A DNA stretch of 64,000 bases from Campylobacter cuniculorum DSM 23162 = LMG 24588 (GCF_002104335.1 NZ_CP020867.1:62001-126000), one strand, 5' to 3'. Counted from the first letter of the stretch, positions 18,890 to 29,203 are shown. Notes: generated by a model from the sequence alone, not told the origin. Program-made: numbers and translations.

Positions 18890-19426
18890 ATGGTAAGAAA
18901 AATCATCACTTATCCTAATAAAAGACTTTTTTTAAAATCCAAAATTGTGGAAAATTTTGATGAAGAACTCCATACACTCTTAGATGATATGTATGAAACG
19001 ATGATAACAAATAACGGCGTGGGTTTAGCAGCCATTCAAGTGGATATACCCCTTCGCATTTTTCTTGTTAATCTTCTTGATGAGGAGAGCAAAGAGCAAA
19101 AAAAAGAGGATTTGTTAGAGATTATCAATCCTCAAATCATTCCTTTAGATGAAGAAAAAATTATTTGCACTGAAGGTTGCTTGAGTGTGCCTGATTTTTT
19201 TGAAGAAGTTGAAAGATTAGAGCATATTTTACTTAAATATCAAGATCGTTTTGGAGCCTTTAAAGAGCTTGAAGCCAAAGGTTTTTTAGCTGTAGCAATT
19301 CAACATGAAAATGACCATTTAAATGGGCATTTATTTATAGAGAAAATTTCTTTTCTTAAAAGACAAAAATTTGATAAAGAATTTAAAAAACAAAAAAAAT
19401 TGAAAAAACTCAATGAAAAAACTTAA
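18890..19426 (+). CDS. def: Peptide deformylase
   Basis: Removes the formyl group from new proteins. All three family motifs are visible in 178 residues: GVGLAAIQV, EGCLSVP (metal-binding Cys) and QHENDHLNG (metal-binding His pair with catalytic Glu). The Lys-rich C-terminal tail (FKKQKKLKKLNEKT) is typical for this genus. The 3' end overlaps comM by 14 bases. Confidence 0.96.
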   Translation: MVRKIITYPNKRLFLKSKIVENFDEELHTLLDDMYETMITNNGVGLAAIQVDIPLRIFLVNLLDEESKEQKKEDLLEIINPQIIPLDEEKIICTEGCLSVPDFFEEVERLEHILLKYQDRFGAFKELEAKGFLAVAIQHENDHLNGHLFIEKISFLKRQKFDKEFKKQKKLKKLNEKT

Positions 19427-20927
19427 ATGTATAAGCTTTGACGAAGAATTAGAACTTATCGATGTGGAATCCACTTTTACAAGAGGTTTGCCAAATTTAA
19501 GCATAGTAGGACTTGCAAATACAGCTATAAAAGAAAGCATAGAGCGTATCAAGGCTACTCTTTTAAGTTGTGATTTTAATTTTCCAGCTCGCAAAATCAC
19601 AATCAATCTCAGTCCTTCAGGCATTCCAAAACGTGGCTCTCATTTTGATTTAGCGATTGCAGTTTTGATTTTATGTCAAAATGAAGAGCTTGATGAATTT
19701 TTTGTTGTCGGTGAGCTTGGACTTGATGGAAGTATTAAGAGTACAAATGAGCTTTTTTCTTTGCTTTTATTTTTAAGTACTAAGGTAAAAAAAGCCAAAA
19801 TTGTTGTCCCAAAAAGCATAGCCATAAAGGCTGCAATGATACCAAATTTAGAAATTTATGCTCTTGAAAATTTAAATCAAGTTCTAGAATTTTTTAAAGA
19901 AAAAAAATATGAAAAATTCAAGCTCAAACAAACCCATCCTTTATTTGAAAATCCTTTGATTTTAAATGATGAAATTTTTATACGCAATAAAGATTTTACA
20001 CTAGATTTTATCGATGTTAAGGGACAAAATCAAGCCAAAAAAGCTTGTTTGATTGCAGCTCTTGGAATGCATAATGTGCTTTTTGAAGGAAGTCCGGGAA
20101 GTGGTAAGAGTATGTGTGCAAAAAGACTTGTTTATATTATGCCTCCTCAAAGTTTAAATGAAGTTTTAATGCAAAATGCTTATATGTCTTTAAATTCTAA
20201 GGATTGCGAATTTAAACAAATGCGTGTTTTTCGCCATCCACATCATACAAGTACAAGAGCAAGTATCTTTGGTGGTGGGGCTAAAAATGCAAAAATCGGA
20301 GAAGTGGCTTTAGCAAATGGTGGAGTCTTGTTTTTTGATGAATTTCCGCATTTTAGCAAAGAAGTGATTGAGAGTTTAAGAGAGCCTTTGGAGGATTGTA
20401 AAATCCATATTTCAAGAGTCAATTCAAAAATCACTTATGAGACTAAATTTGCCTTTATAGCAGCTCAAAATCCTTGTCCTTGTGGAAATTTATTTTCTAA
20501 AGAACTGACTTGTCATTGTTCTGAAAATGAGATTAAAAAATACAAAACTCGCATTTCTTCGCCCATTATGGATAGGATAGATTTGTATGTTGCGATGGAT
20601 GAAGTGGATAAAAACGACAGAGCAAGTTTGAGTTCTAAAGAGATGAGCGATATGGTTTTTGAAGCCTTTGTTTTTCAAAAAAAACGCGGACAAAGAGAAT
20701 TTAATGGCAAACTCAAAGATGAAGACTTAAAGAAATTTTGTCTGCTTGAAAATTCCGCTAAAGATACGCTTGATTTAGCTATAAATCGTTATAAATTCTC
20801 ACAAAGAGCCATTAATAAAATCTTAAAAGTTGCAAGGACTTGTGCTGATTTTACTCAAAGTGAAAGTATAGAAAAATCACACATTTTAGAAGCTTTGAGT
20901 TTTAGGGTTAAAAATGAATTTTTATGA
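19413..20927 (+). CDS. comM: YifB/ComM-type Mg-chelatase-like AAA+ ATPase
   Basis: A 504-residue AAA+ helicase-like protein. Relatives named ComM promote integration of non-identical DNA during natural transformation. It shows an N-terminal RNA-binding-like ATPase half, Walker A LFEGSPGSGKS, Walker B VLFFDEFP, and a late cysteine cluster (NPCPCGN, CHCSENE) that may bind zinc. Campylobacter is naturally transformable, which fits. It overlaps both def and rmuC. Confidence 0.9.
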   Translation: MKKLKCISFDEELELIDVESTFTRGLPNLSIVGLANTAIKESIERIKATLLSCDFNFPARKITINLSPSGIPKRGSHFDLAIAVLILCQNEELDEFFVVGELGLDGSIKSTNELFSLLLFLSTKVKKAKIVVPKSIAIKAAMIPNLEIYALENLNQVLEFFKEKKYEKFKLKQTHPLFENPLILNDEIFIRNKDFTLDFIDVKGQNQAKKACLIAALGMHNVLFEGSPGSGKSMCAKRLVYIMPPQSLNEVLMQNAYMSLNSKDCEFKQMRVFRHPHHTSTRASIFGGGAKNAKIGEVALANGGVLFFDEFPHFSKEVIESLREPLEDCKIHISRVNSKITYETKFAFIAAQNPCPCGNLFSKELTCHCSENEIKKYKTRISSPIMDRIDLYVAMDEVDKNDRASLSSKEMSDMVFEAFVFQKKRGQREFNGKLKDEDLKKFCLLENSAKDTLDLAINRYKFSQRAINKILKVARTCADFTQSESIEKSHILEALSFRVKNEFL

Positions 20928-22224
20928 AATTTCGCCTCTGCTTTTTTCTGTATTTACTTTACTCGGAGTTTTTTTATGGCTTAAAGCTTCTAAAAAAATT
21001 TTTGAAAATGAAAAAATCCTATTGAAAGAAAAACTGAACGAATTTTCAAAGCAAAATGAGCTTTTAAAAGAAAATGAAAAACAATTTTTAGAAGAAAAAA
21101 TCAAACTTTTATCTCAATGTGAAATTTTAGAAACAAAACTCGAAGAAAAAAGATTAAACTACGAACAAAATTTAAAAAATCACGCAAAAGAAAAAGAAAA
21201 ACTAGAATTTCAATACAAGCAAAATTTAGAAAATTTAGAAAAAAAATTCAATGAAAACTTAAAAAATCAAAATCAAAGCCTTTTAAATCAAAATAAAATT
21301 ATGCTCAATGATGATATTAAAAAGCTTTTAGAAGAAATTTTCATTCCTGTTAAAAAGAGCGTCAAAGAATACAACGAAAAACTCATTCAAAATGAAATTT
21401 CACTCAAAACCAGCATAGAAAATATGTTTAAATTCAGCCAAAATATAGGACAAAATGCCGATAAATTAGCTAAAATTTTAAAGGGAGATAAAAAAATCAG
21501 AGGAAATTTTGCTGAACTTCAGCTGAAAAATGTGCTTGAAAATAGCGGTTTGATAGAAAATGAACAATACAAACTTCAAGTGGCTTTTAAGCAAGATGAA
21601 AAAACCTACATAGCCGATGCTATTGTGTTTTTAGACTCTAAAAAAAGCATAGTCATCGATGCAAAATTTTCTTTGCCAAATGATTTTAGCTTTGAGGAGC
21701 TTAGCGAAACGCTTTGCAAAGAACTCGCTTTTAATCTCAAAGCAAGGATTGATGAGTTAGCTAAAAAACCCTATGCGAATTTTGATTCTCATACTTATGA
21801 TTTCATCTTGCTTTTTATCCCCTATCAAAATATTTTGGATTTGATTTTGAGCGTGGATTTAGAAATTTATCAATACGCTTATAAAAAAAAGATTTATCTT
21901 ACAACTCCAAATACCCTATTTATGGCACTAAACACGATAAATATTTCTTGGAGGCAGGTTAAGGGCAATGAAAATATTCTTAAAGCTTTTGAAGAATTAG
22001 GAAGATTTTATGATAAATTTACAGGAGTGCTTGAAGATTTTGAAAATATTAAAAAAAGTCTTTTAAATCTTGAAAATCATATCGATAAAATGGAAAATAA
22101 ACTCATCACAGGTAGAGGAAATCTTAGTTTGAAATTTGAGAATCTTAAATATTTGGGAGCAAAAACAAGCAAAAACATTCCTATAGAATTCAATAAAGAA
22201 GATACAGAAAGGCTCAAGCAATGA
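20914..22224 (+). CDS. rmuC: RmuC-family DNA recombination protein
   Basis: A 436-residue protein with an N-terminal membrane segment (LLFSVFTLLGVFLWL). A long Lys/Glu/Asn-rich coiled coil covers about residues 30-135. The RmuC nuclease-like core follows, with IVIDAKFSLP, and TPNTLFMALNTI further on. RmuC proteins limit inversions at short inverted repeats. It overlaps comM by 14 bases and nnr by 4. Confidence 0.9.
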   Translation: MNFYEISPLLFSVFTLLGVFLWLKASKKIFENEKILLKEKLNEFSKQNELLKENEKQFLEEKIKLLSQCEILETKLEEKRLNYEQNLKNHAKEKEKLEFQYKQNLENLEKKFNENLKNQNQSLLNQNKIMLNDDIKKLLEEIFIPVKKSVKEYNEKLIQNEISLKTSIENMFKFSQNIGQNADKLAKILKGDKKIRGNFAELQLKNVLENSGLIENEQYKLQVAFKQDEKTYIADAIVFLDSKKSIVIDAKFSLPNDFSFEELSETLCKELAFNLKARIDELAKKPYANFDSHTYDFILLFIPYQNILDLILSVDLEIYQYAYKKKIYLTTPNTLFMALNTINISWRQVKGNENILKAFEELGRFYDKFTGVLEDFENIKKSLLNLENHIDKMENKLITGRGNLSLKFENLKYLGAKTSKNIPIEFNKEDTERLKQ

Positions 22225-23594
22225 AAGCGGTTTTTAAAGACATTAAAGAACTCGAGCAAAGAGCGATTGATTTGGGTTTGGATGAGATTTTACTGATGGA
22301 AAATGCAGGATATGAACTTGCAAGAATCATTGAAAAAAAGATAAAAAAACGCAAAAAAGCTCGTATTTTGTTTTTATTAGGTGGGGGAAATAACGCAGCT
22401 GATGCCCTTGTTGCAGCAAGACATTTAAAGCAAAAATATTTTAAAAATATCAATTTATTTTGTGTCAATGAAGGATTTAAAAAAAGCCCTTTATTTTTAA
22501 AACAAGCGGAAATTTTAAAAAAACTTGATTTTAAATTTTTGTTTAAAGAGCCTGATTTTAAGGAATTTGATTGTATAGTTGATGCAATTTTTGGAAGTGG
22601 GTTTAATAAAAAATTAGATCAAAAAACCTCCGCCATAATTCAAAAAGCTAATCTCTCAAAAGCCTTTAAAATTTCTTGTGATATTCCTAGTGCTTTGGGG
22701 CAAAAGCTTTGTTTTAAGGCGGATTTGACGCTTTGTATGGGTGCTTTGAAAGAACTTTTGCTTGAAGATTTTGCTAAGGAATTTGTCGGTGAGATTAAAC
22801 TTGCTCACTTAGGGCTAACTCACAAAAAATTTGCCCCGCATTCTAAGACTTTCTTGCTTGAGAAGAAAGATTTAAAAATGATTGAACGTAGAATCGATTC
22901 TCATAAAGGAAGTTGCGGTCATATTTATATCGTTGCAAGTGCAAGTGCTGGGACTTTAGCAGGGCTTGGAGCTTTAAATTTTGGAGGCGGACTTGTTTCT
23001 TTGCTGAATGATAAAAGTTTCTCCCCTCTTTTAATGCTTAAAAATGAAATTCATACAGAAGCTGACGCTATTGCCTTAGGAATGGGACTTGAAAATTTAG
23101 AACTTTTAAAAGATAAAAGGCTTTTAAAAATTCCCCTTGTTTTGGATGCAAATTGTTTTTCAAGCAAAGAAATTCTTAGACACTTAAAGCGTAAAGATGT
23201 GGTTTTAACCCCACATCCTAAAGAATTTTCAAGGCTTTTAAAATTATGCTTTGATGAAGAAATTAGCGTGAATGAAATTCAAAAAAATCGTTTCTTTTAT
23301 GCAAAAAAATTTGCAAAGGCTTTTCAATGCGTTTTGCTTTTAAAGGGTGCAAATCCTATTGTGATTCAAGATGAGGAAATTTTTGTGGTAAATTGTGGCA
23401 ATCAAGCCTTAGCAAAAGGCGGAAGTGGCGATGTTTTAAGCGGAATGATAGCTGCACTTTTAGGGGCTGGTTTTAAAGCCTTAGATGCGGCTAAAAACGC
23501 AACTTTAGCCCATGCTTTGGTTGCGAAAAAATACAAATTTAACAAAAACAGCTTTGATGCACTCAAACTTATTAAAGGATTAAAATGCTTGTAA
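22221..23594 (+). CDS. nnr: Bifunctional NAD(P)HX epimerase/dehydratase
   Basis: Repairs hydrated, damaged NADH and NADPH. The 457 residues hold an N-terminal YjeF epimerase domain (LLMENAG, FLLGGGNNAADALVAARHL). The C-terminal ADP-dependent dehydratase half has VLTPHPKEFSRL and AKGGSGDVLSGMIAALL. Both halves look complete. It overlaps rmuC (ATGA) and purN. Confidence 0.93.
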   Translation: MKAVFKDIKELEQRAIDLGLDEILLMENAGYELARIIEKKIKKRKKARILFLLGGGNNAADALVAARHLKQKYFKNINLFCVNEGFKKSPLFLKQAEILKKLDFKFLFKEPDFKEFDCIVDAIFGSGFNKKLDQKTSAIIQKANLSKAFKISCDIPSALGQKLCFKADLTLCMGALKELLLEDFAKEFVGEIKLAHLGLTHKKFAPHSKTFLLEKKDLKMIERRIDSHKGSCGHIYIVASASAGTLAGLGALNFGGGLVSLLNDKSFSPLLMLKNEIHTEADAIALGMGLENLELLKDKRLLKIPLVLDANCFSSKEILRHLKRKDVVLTPHPKEFSRLLKLCFDEEISVNEIQKNRFFYAKKFAKAFQCVLLLKGANPIVIQDEEIFVVNCGNQALAKGGSGDVLSGMIAALLGAGFKALDAAKNATLAHALVAKKYKFNKNSFDALKLIKGLKCL

Positions 23595-24193
23595 AACTTG
23601 CTGTGCTTTTTAGTGGAAATGGTAGCAATCTTGAAAATCTCTTAAAAACACTCCATCAAAAAAGTTTTAATGGGGTAAAATTTGAAATTGTGCTTTGTTT
23701 GTGCAATAAAAAACATGCCTTTGGCATACAAAGAGCTAAGAAATATGGGTTTGAAACAAAGATTATTGAGCATAATCATTTTGCGACTCGAGAGGAGTTT
23801 GATAGCCTTCTTGTGAGTGAGATTAAAAAAAGTGGAGCGGATTTGACGATTTTAGCGGGTTTTATGCGAATTTTAAGTCCTATTTTTACACAAAATATCA
23901 GTGCAATCAATGTGCATCCTTCTTTGCTTCCACTTTTTAAGGGTGCAAATGCGATAAAAGAAAGCTTTCAAAGCGATATGAAAATTGCCGGAGTGAGCGT
24001 GCATTGGGTCAGTGATGAACTTGATGGCGGAAAAATCATTGCTCAAAAGGCTTTTGAAAAGGGAACATTAACTTATGAGGAATTTGAAAGCAAAATTCAT
24101 ACTCTTGAATATGAGCTTTTGCCTCAAAGTATTATCGGACTTTTTTCAGACACTTCGCGTTATGATTTAAAACCTATGTTAAAAAATACCTAA
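23585..24193 (+). CDS. purN: Phosphoribosylglycinamide formyltransferase
   Basis: Third step of purine synthesis, using 10-formyltetrahydrofolate. The 202-residue protein has the N-terminal FSGNGSNLENLL phosphate-binding loop, and the catalytic block AINVHPSLLPLFKGA with the later GVSVHWVSDELDGG. It is the last gene of the tig operon and its stop lies within a perfect palindrome. Confidence 0.95.
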   Translation: MLVKLAVLFSGNGSNLENLLKTLHQKSFNGVKFEIVLCLCNKKHAFGIQRAKKYGFETKIIEHNHFATREEFDSLLVSEIKKSGADLTILAGFMRILSPIFTQNISAINVHPSLLPLFKGANAIKESFQSDMKIAGVSVHWVSDELDGGKIIAQKAFEKGTLTYEEFESKIHTLEYELLPQSIIGLFSDTSRYDLKPMLKNT

Positions 24194-24203
24194 TTAGGTA
24201 TTT
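24184..24203 (+). terminator. Perfect palindrome over the purN stop codon
   Basis: AAATACCTAATTAGGTATTT is a 20-base perfect palindrome containing the purN TAA. It can form a hairpin ending in T bases and is a likely, though short, terminator of the tig-purN operon. The rest of 24204-24386 shows no gene. Confidence 0.5.
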
Positions 24204-24386
24204 AAATATATATTTTTGAAAATTTGAAGCTAAGTGTATGATTGAATTATTTTTTAAATTTATTTTATTGAAATTTTTAAATTTACACTCTATCAACCGG
24301 ACTACCCTAAAGACTTTTAAATCTTTATCGAACTTCAAATAACAGAACTAAAGCAAAAATCTAAACCAAATTTTAAAAAATGTTAT

Positions 24387-24415
24387 AAAGAAATTATACT
24401 TTATATAATTTCTTT
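24387..24415 (-). terminator. Terminator behind the HicB-like gene
   Basis: A perfect 12-base stem, AAAGAAATTATA and TATAATTTCTTT, with a 5-base loop lies 37 bases past the stop of the minus-strand gene. The minus-strand tail contains TTATAACATTTTTT. Confidence 0.6.
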
Positions 24416-24452
24416 TAAAATTTAAATTGATTAAAGTTTAAAAATCACTCGT

Positions 24453-24827
24453 TTAATCTGTCTCTAAATTGATACCACGATCGAGTATATAATTTGCAGC
24501 TAAATCCAAAAATTTCGAACGATTGCTTACTTTTTCTCCGATTCTTTTTAAAGTGTTTTGACGCATTAAAATCATCACTTTAACCTTCTTTTCTTTCAAA
24601 ATCGGCTCTTTGATTTCTACATTATTTTTTAAACATTGTTCTATGAATTCCTTAAAAGCCTTTTTAAGTTCGGTTATGGCTTTGACTTCACTTTTACCAA
24701 TTCCTGTAATTTTTGGATATTCTTTGTAAAATGCAACAAATTCTTCTTCGTTGTATTTACTTTTTTCTATCTTTTGCACAATCATCTTGTAGGGTAAAGA
24801 GGTGTAATATTTTTGTCCTTTTTTCAT
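24453..24827 (-). CDS. HicB-like antitoxin without an adjacent HicA
   Basis: A 124-residue protein. Its first part has the partially degraded RNase H-like HicB pattern (EEFVAFYKEYPKITGIGKSE, then LKKAFKEFIEQCLKNN). The end looks like a ribbon-helix-helix DNA-binding unit (KVMILMRQNTLKRIGE). HicB proteins neutralise the HicA RNA-cutting toxin and repress their own promoter. No HicA-sized frame (about 60 residues) precedes or follows it. The upstream region 24828-25108 is very AT-rich, with repeated ATATATTTA-like units that could be its operator. Confidence 0.6.
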   Translation of the reverse strand: MKKGQKYYTSLPYKMIVQKIEKSKYNEEEFVAFYKEYPKITGIGKSEVKAITELKKAFKEFIEQCLKNNVEIKEPILKEKKVKVMILMRQNTLKRIGEKVSNRSKFLDLAANYILDRGINLETD

Positions 24828-25108
24828 TTTTTCTCCTTAAAAAGTATGGGGTAACATATATATTTGTTTTAAATTAGTTTAATATATATTTACTTAATAT
24901 ATACTTAAAGATATATTTAAATAAATTCAATTTGTTTAAATTTTGAGAAGATTTAATCTTAATTTTTGGTATCATATTCTTTATTTTAAGACTTTTATAC
25001 AAATTTGAGTTTTTAAAATGATTTAGCTTAAGACTTATTTTTTCAAAAAATATCGCTTTAGATTTTAAATAGATATAGAATAAAATTTAAATATAAAAAA
25101 TTATATCT

Positions 25109-25684
25109 TTAAAAATTTTCTGTAAATTTTTTATATTCTTCGTAAAAATTGAGATTTAAGAAGGCTTTTTCATCTTCAAATTCGACAAATTGAGTTTTAA
25201 CCATGCTGAATAAAATACCGATTTTTTGTTCGTTTTTTTCAAGCAATTCTTTGCAAATTGGAGCTAAAGAGCTATGATAAAAGCCACACAAAGAATGCTT
25301 GTGATTTTGAGTTTTAGCGATGATGATTTTAAAATCCTTGTTTAAAAATTCAGCCATTTTTGAAAGCTCATTTTCACTCAAACAAGGACTATCCACTGCG
25401 ATGATAAAGACAAATTGATTGTCAAAATGCCTAAGGATAGAATAAAGTGCCAACATAGGCGAGTGAATTTTATAATGTTCATCATCTTTAATCAAAGCAA
25501 ATTCACCATTCCATTTGTCTTTTTTTGTGCTGATAAAAATTTGCTTAAAGAAAGGAGAGAATTTTTGAACCTGAAAATGAGTTAAACTTTGAGAACCCAA
25601 AGGCAAAATGCTTTTATCCTGTCCCATGCGAGAGGATTTGCCCCCGCATAAAATCACGCAATTTAATTTTAAAAGCTCTTTCAT
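25109..25684 (-). CDS. mobA: Molybdenum cofactor guanylyltransferase
   Basis: Attaches GMP to molybdopterin to form the guanine dinucleotide cofactor. The 191-residue protein starts with the nucleotide-binding signature [16 protein letters not shown] and has the metal-site region [10 protein letters not shown]. It is divergent from the NFACT gene, as in C. jejuni. Confidence 0.93.
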   Translation of the reverse strand: MKELLKLNCVILCGGKSSRMGQDKSILPLGSQSLTHFQVQKFSPFFKQIFISTKKDKWNGEFALIKDDEHYKIHSPMLALYSILRHFDNQFVFIIAVDSPCLSENELSKMAEFLNKDFKIIIAKTQNHKHSLCGFYHSSLAPICKELLEKNEQKIGILFSMVKTQFVEFEDEKAFLNLNFYEEYKKFTENF

Positions 25685-25752
25685 AAATTTACCTTAAAAA
25701 ATTATCGAAAATTTTAGCATAAAATTTGCAAAAAATATCTTATAATTTAAAA

Positions 25753-27063
25753 ATGAAATATAAAGAACTTTTGCAGATTAAAGATTTTTTCAGCGTTTTT
25801 AAAAAGGTTGATTTTATCAAACGCATCGATGATAATGTTTTAGAAATAAGTCTTGATAAACAAAAATTTATTTTTGATTTAAACCGCAATCAAAGTGCTA
25901 TTTATACTGCAAATCTTCAAAGTAAAGAATACAACGCTCCTTTTGATTTTATGCTTAAAAAATACTTTAGCAATGCTTTTTTAAAAAAAGTTGTGGTGCT
26001 AGAAAACAACCGCGTTTTGCGTTTTTTTGTAACAGCTCTAAGGGCTTATAAGAGTTTTGAAAGTGTTATTGATTTTGAATTTACGGGAAAAAATACTAAT
26101 GTCATCCTTACAGATTCTAAGGGTGTCATCATCGAGGCTTTAAGGCATATGGATAAAAATTATAGAATCATAAAACCCCATCAAAATTTAACAGCTTTAA
26201 AACCCTATAAAATGGACGAAGAATTTAAAGAAATTTTAGATTTTCAATCTTATTTTGAGAAAAAATTTAAAGAATTGTATGAAAAAAAACTTCAAGATTG
26301 TAAAAAAACAAAACTCTCTCAAATGCATAAAAGAATTCAAAAGCTTCAAATTCTTTTATCGCATTTAGAAGATGAAAAAAATCTGCTTATCGATGCTACA
26401 AATTTAAGTCAAAAAGCAGACCTTTTGTTTGCAAATTTAAGTCATTTAAGAGATTATCAAAGAGAATTTAAACTCAAAGATTTTCAAGGCGAAGAAATAG
26501 AATTTAAACTCATTTTAAGTCCAAAACAGAGTGCAAATGATTTTTACAAACAGGCTAAAAAACTCAAACAAAAAGCCAAAAATATGCATATTCAAAGGCA
26601 AAATTTAGAGGATAAATTAGAATTTTATAGGCATTTAGAGAAGCTTTTAAAGCAGAGTGAAAGTATTTTTGAGCTTGAAATTTTACTCCCTAAAAAAGAT
26701 AAAAATTCATATAAAAAAGATGATGAAAATCATTTAGGCATAGAAAATTTTTATTTTAAGGATTTTAAAATCAGTATAGGAAAAAATCAAAAAGGCAATG
26801 AAAATTTACTCAAAAAGGCTAAAAAAAACGATATTTGGTTGCATATTAAAGAACTTCCAAGTGCTCACACTCTTATTTGCTCAAATAAACAAAAAATCAG
26901 CGAAGAAGTGATACAATTTGCTGCAAAACTTTGTGTGAATTTTTCAAATTTAAAGCAAGGTGCTTATTTGGTCGATTATACGACTAGAAATTTTGTAAAG
27001 GTGAAACAAAAGGCGTTTGTAGAATATACAAATTTTAAAAGTGTTAAAATTTTAAAGGATTAA
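25753..27063 (+). CDS. NFACT/RqcH-type fibronectin-binding-like protein
   Basis: A 436-residue protein with an NFACT-N domain, a coiled coil around residues 180-310, and a C-terminal NFACT-R domain (KKNDIWLHIKELPSAH). Relatives called RqcH bind stalled large ribosomal subunits; older names refer to fibronectin binding. The ATG at 25753 is preferred over an upstream TTG because TATAAT at 25741-25746 places the transcription start at or very near the ATG. There is no ribosome binding site, so the message may be leaderless. Confidence 0.88.
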   Translation: MKYKELLQIKDFFSVFKKVDFIKRIDDNVLEISLDKQKFIFDLNRNQSAIYTANLQSKEYNAPFDFMLKKYFSNAFLKKVVVLENNRVLRFFVTALRAYKSFESVIDFEFTGKNTNVILTDSKGVIIEALRHMDKNYRIIKPHQNLTALKPYKMDEEFKEILDFQSYFEKKFKELYEKKLQDCKKTKLSQMHKRIQKLQILLSHLEDEKNLLIDATNLSQKADLLFANLSHLRDYQREFKLKDFQGEEIEFKLILSPKQSANDFYKQAKKLKQKAKNMHIQRQNLEDKLEFYRHLEKLLKQSESIFELEILLPKKDKNSYKKDDENHLGIENFYFKDFKISIGKNQKGNENLLKKAKKNDIWLHIKELPSAHTLICSNKQKISEEVIQFAAKLCVNFSNLKQGAYLVDYTTRNFVKVKQKAFVEYTNFKSVKILKD

Positions 27064-27065
27064 AT

Positions 27066-27401
27066 ATGCCGGTTAGCCCATTAGGAAATGTGAATTTTGT
27101 CAATCAAAATGTTTCTTATCAATCCACACAAGTGAGCAATGAAGTTGCTAAAGAAGGTTTTGCAACTTTGATGAATATGGCTGAATTCAATGAAAAAGAA
27201 AAAGCAGCTGCAAAACTTGAAAAAGTCAATGAGTCTTTGGAAGTGCAAGAAGAAATCAAAGAAAAAAGCGAAGAGGAAAAGAGAAAAAAAGAAGAAAGAC
27301 AGGCTAAAAAAGAGCAAACAGAAGAGGAAAAAGAAAATTCACAAACAGAAGAAAACAACGAGATAAAAGAGAGTATTCATCGTTTGGATATGAGTATTTA
27401 A
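27066..27401 (+). CDS. Uncharacterised Glu/Lys-rich coiled-coil protein
   Basis: A 111-residue protein of unknown role. The first 40 residues are mixed. From about residue 40 to 100 it is almost only Glu, Lys, Gln and Asn and should form a charged coiled coil. A similarly placed gene exists in C. jejuni between the NFACT gene and cdsA. It starts two bases after the NFACT stop and is clearly in the operon. I know no function. Confidence 0.7.
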   Translation: MPVSPLGNVNFVNQNVSYQSTQVSNEVAKEGFATLMNMAEFNEKEKAAAKLEKVNESLEVQEEIKEKSEEEKRKKEERQAKKEQTEEEKENSQTEENNEIKESIHRLDMSI

Positions 27402-27410
27402 AGGAGAAAA

Positions 27411-28139
27411 ATGTTTAACGCAACGAGAATTTTTTGGGGTTTGGGCATAGTTTTAGCGGTCATTCTTATGGCTTTAATTGATAAATTTTTTATCAATTTT
27501 ATCGTTTTTGCAGCTTTATTTTATGTCGCTTTTGAAGAGGCTAAAAAGCTTTTTAAGCTCGAAAATGAGTCCATTATCCCTCTAGTCCTTGCTTTTTTAA
27601 TAGGAACTTTTAGCAAAGAAGCCTTGCTTTGCGGAATTTTAGCCTTGCTTTTAATGTTGGGCTTTTTAGTGTATAAAAAAGCTCAAAATTTAAATCCTGC
27701 TTTGCTTTATTTGTATCCTAGTTTGCCTTTATTTGCACTTTGGCAATTGTATTTAGACAACGGAATGTTTGCGGTGTTTTGGCTCATCATCATCGTTGCA
27801 GCTTGTGATAGCGGAGCCTATTTTATCGGAAAATTTATGGGCAAAACTCCTTTTTCTCAAACAAGTCCAAATAAAACTTTAGAAGGCGTTATAGGCGGAG
27901 TGATTTTAGCTGTTATTTTAGGAAGCATTGTGGGGCTTTTTGTGTATGATTTTTGGTTATGTTTCTTTTGCTCTTTTGCGGTTGCGATTTTTGCAGTGAT
28001 TGGGGATTTGCTTGAGAGTTATTTTAAAAGACAAGCTGGGGTTAAAGACAGCGGCAATCTCATACCCGGACACGGCGGAATCTTAGATAGAATCGATGCA
28101 CTACTCATCGCTACTTTTGCAATGGTTACATTTTTATGA
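27411..28139 (+). CDS. cdsA: Phosphatidate cytidylyltransferase
   Basis: Makes CDP-diacylglycerol, the precursor of all phospholipids. The 242-residue integral membrane protein has about seven hydrophobic segments and the C-terminal signature [18 protein letters not shown] followed by [16 protein letters not shown] precedes the ATG. It overlaps dxr by 4 bases. Confidence 0.96.
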   Translation: MFNATRIFWGLGIVLAVILMALIDKFFINFIVFAALFYVAFEEAKKLFKLENESIIPLVLAFLIGTFSKEALLCGILALLLMLGFLVYKKAQNLNPALLYLYPSLPLFALWQLYLDNGMFAVFWLIIIVAACDSGAYFIGKFMGKTPFSQTSPNKTLEGVIGGVILAVILGSIVGLFVYDFWLCFFCSFAVAIFAVIGDLLESYFKRQAGVKDSGNLIPGHGGILDRIDALLIATFAMVTFL

Positions 28140-29203
28140 TAGTTTTTGGAAGCACAGGAAGCATAGGGGTCAATGCTTTAGCCCTTGCTGCCACTAAAAA
28201 TATGAAAATTTCAGCCCTTGCTTGCGGTGAAAACATCAAGCTTTTAAACGAGCAAATCGAACGCTTTAAGCCCGAATTTGTTTGCATTAAAAATCATAAA
28301 GACAAATCTTTAGTCAAACATAAAAGAGTCTTTGTGGGACAAGAGGGATTAGAAAAAATTTTAAAAGAATGTGAAGATGAGCTTTTTCTTAATGCCATCG
28401 TTGGTTTTGCAGGACTTAGAAGTTCTTTAAAGGCTAAAGAATGCCATAAAAACATAGCCTTAGCTAATAAAGAAAGCCTTGTTGTCGCGGGAGAATTTTT
28501 AAAAGGAGCTAAAATCATTCCTATAGATAGCGAACACTCGGCTTTGAAATTCTTGCTTCAAAAGCATAAAAATGTTAAAAAGCTTTACATCACAGCAAGT
28601 GGCGGGGCTTTTTGGAAAAGCAAGATTAAAGATTTGCAAAAGGTCAGTGCTAAAGATGCTTTAAAGCACCCTACTTGGGAAATGGGGGCTAAGATTACAA
28701 TCGATAGTGCAACTATGGCAAATAAGCTTTTTGAGATTATAGAGGCTTATCATCTTTACGGCTTTAAAGACATTGACGCATTAATCGAACCAAAATCAAT
28801 CATTCACGCTTTATGCGAATTTAAAAATGGTTCCAGCACAGCGTATTTTTCCTATGCTGATATGAAATTAGCCATTTCTCAAGCTATTTTTAAAAAACAC
28901 AATACAAAAATTCTTGAATATATAGACTTTGTTAAACTTTCTGGTTTAAAATTCTATAGAGTTAATGAGAGAAAGTATCCTATTTTTAAACTCAAAAATG
29001 AGCTTTTAAATTATCCTAGTTTGGGTGTTTTAATCAATGCAGCCAATGAGGTTTTAGTCTATAAATTTTTAAAAGGAAAATGCGGATTTTTGGATATTTC
29101 TAAAGGAATTTTTAAGGTGCTTAACCATTTTGGAATACCAAAACTTGATAATATTTTAGCGGTATTTGAGTATGATACCAAAGTTAGAGAGTATTTAAGA
29201 TGA
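28136..29203 (+). CDS. dxr: 1-deoxy-D-xylulose 5-phosphate reductoisomerase
   Basis: Second step of the non-mevalonate isoprenoid pathway, NADPH-dependent. The 355 residues have an N-terminal nucleotide fold ([12 protein letters not shown]), the metal and substrate site region [12 protein letters not shown], and a flexible-loop region ([17 protein letters not shown]). It sits between cdsA and pgp1, all overlapping. Confidence 0.96.
   Translation: MIVFGSTGSIGVNALALAATKNMKISALACGENIKLLNEQIERFKPEFVCIKNHKDKSLVKHKRVFVGQEGLEKILKECEDELFLNAIVGFAGLRSSLKAKECHKNIALANKESLVVAGEFLKGAKIIPIDSEHSALKFLLQKHKNVKKLYITASGGAFWKSKIKDLQKVSAKDALKHPTWEMGAKITIDSATMANKLFEIIEAYHLYGFKDIDALIEPKSIIHALCEFKNGSSTAYFSYADMKLAISQAIFKKHNTKILEYIDFVKLSGLKFYRVNERKYPIFKLKNELLNYPSLGVLINAANEVLVYKFLKGKCGFLDISKGIFKVLNHFGIPKLDNILAVFEYDTKVREYLR

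Noticed and set aside
25726-25752. TTG start for the NFACT gene
   Set aside because: It would put the start codon upstream of the TATAAT promoter element, and the added residues are not family-like.
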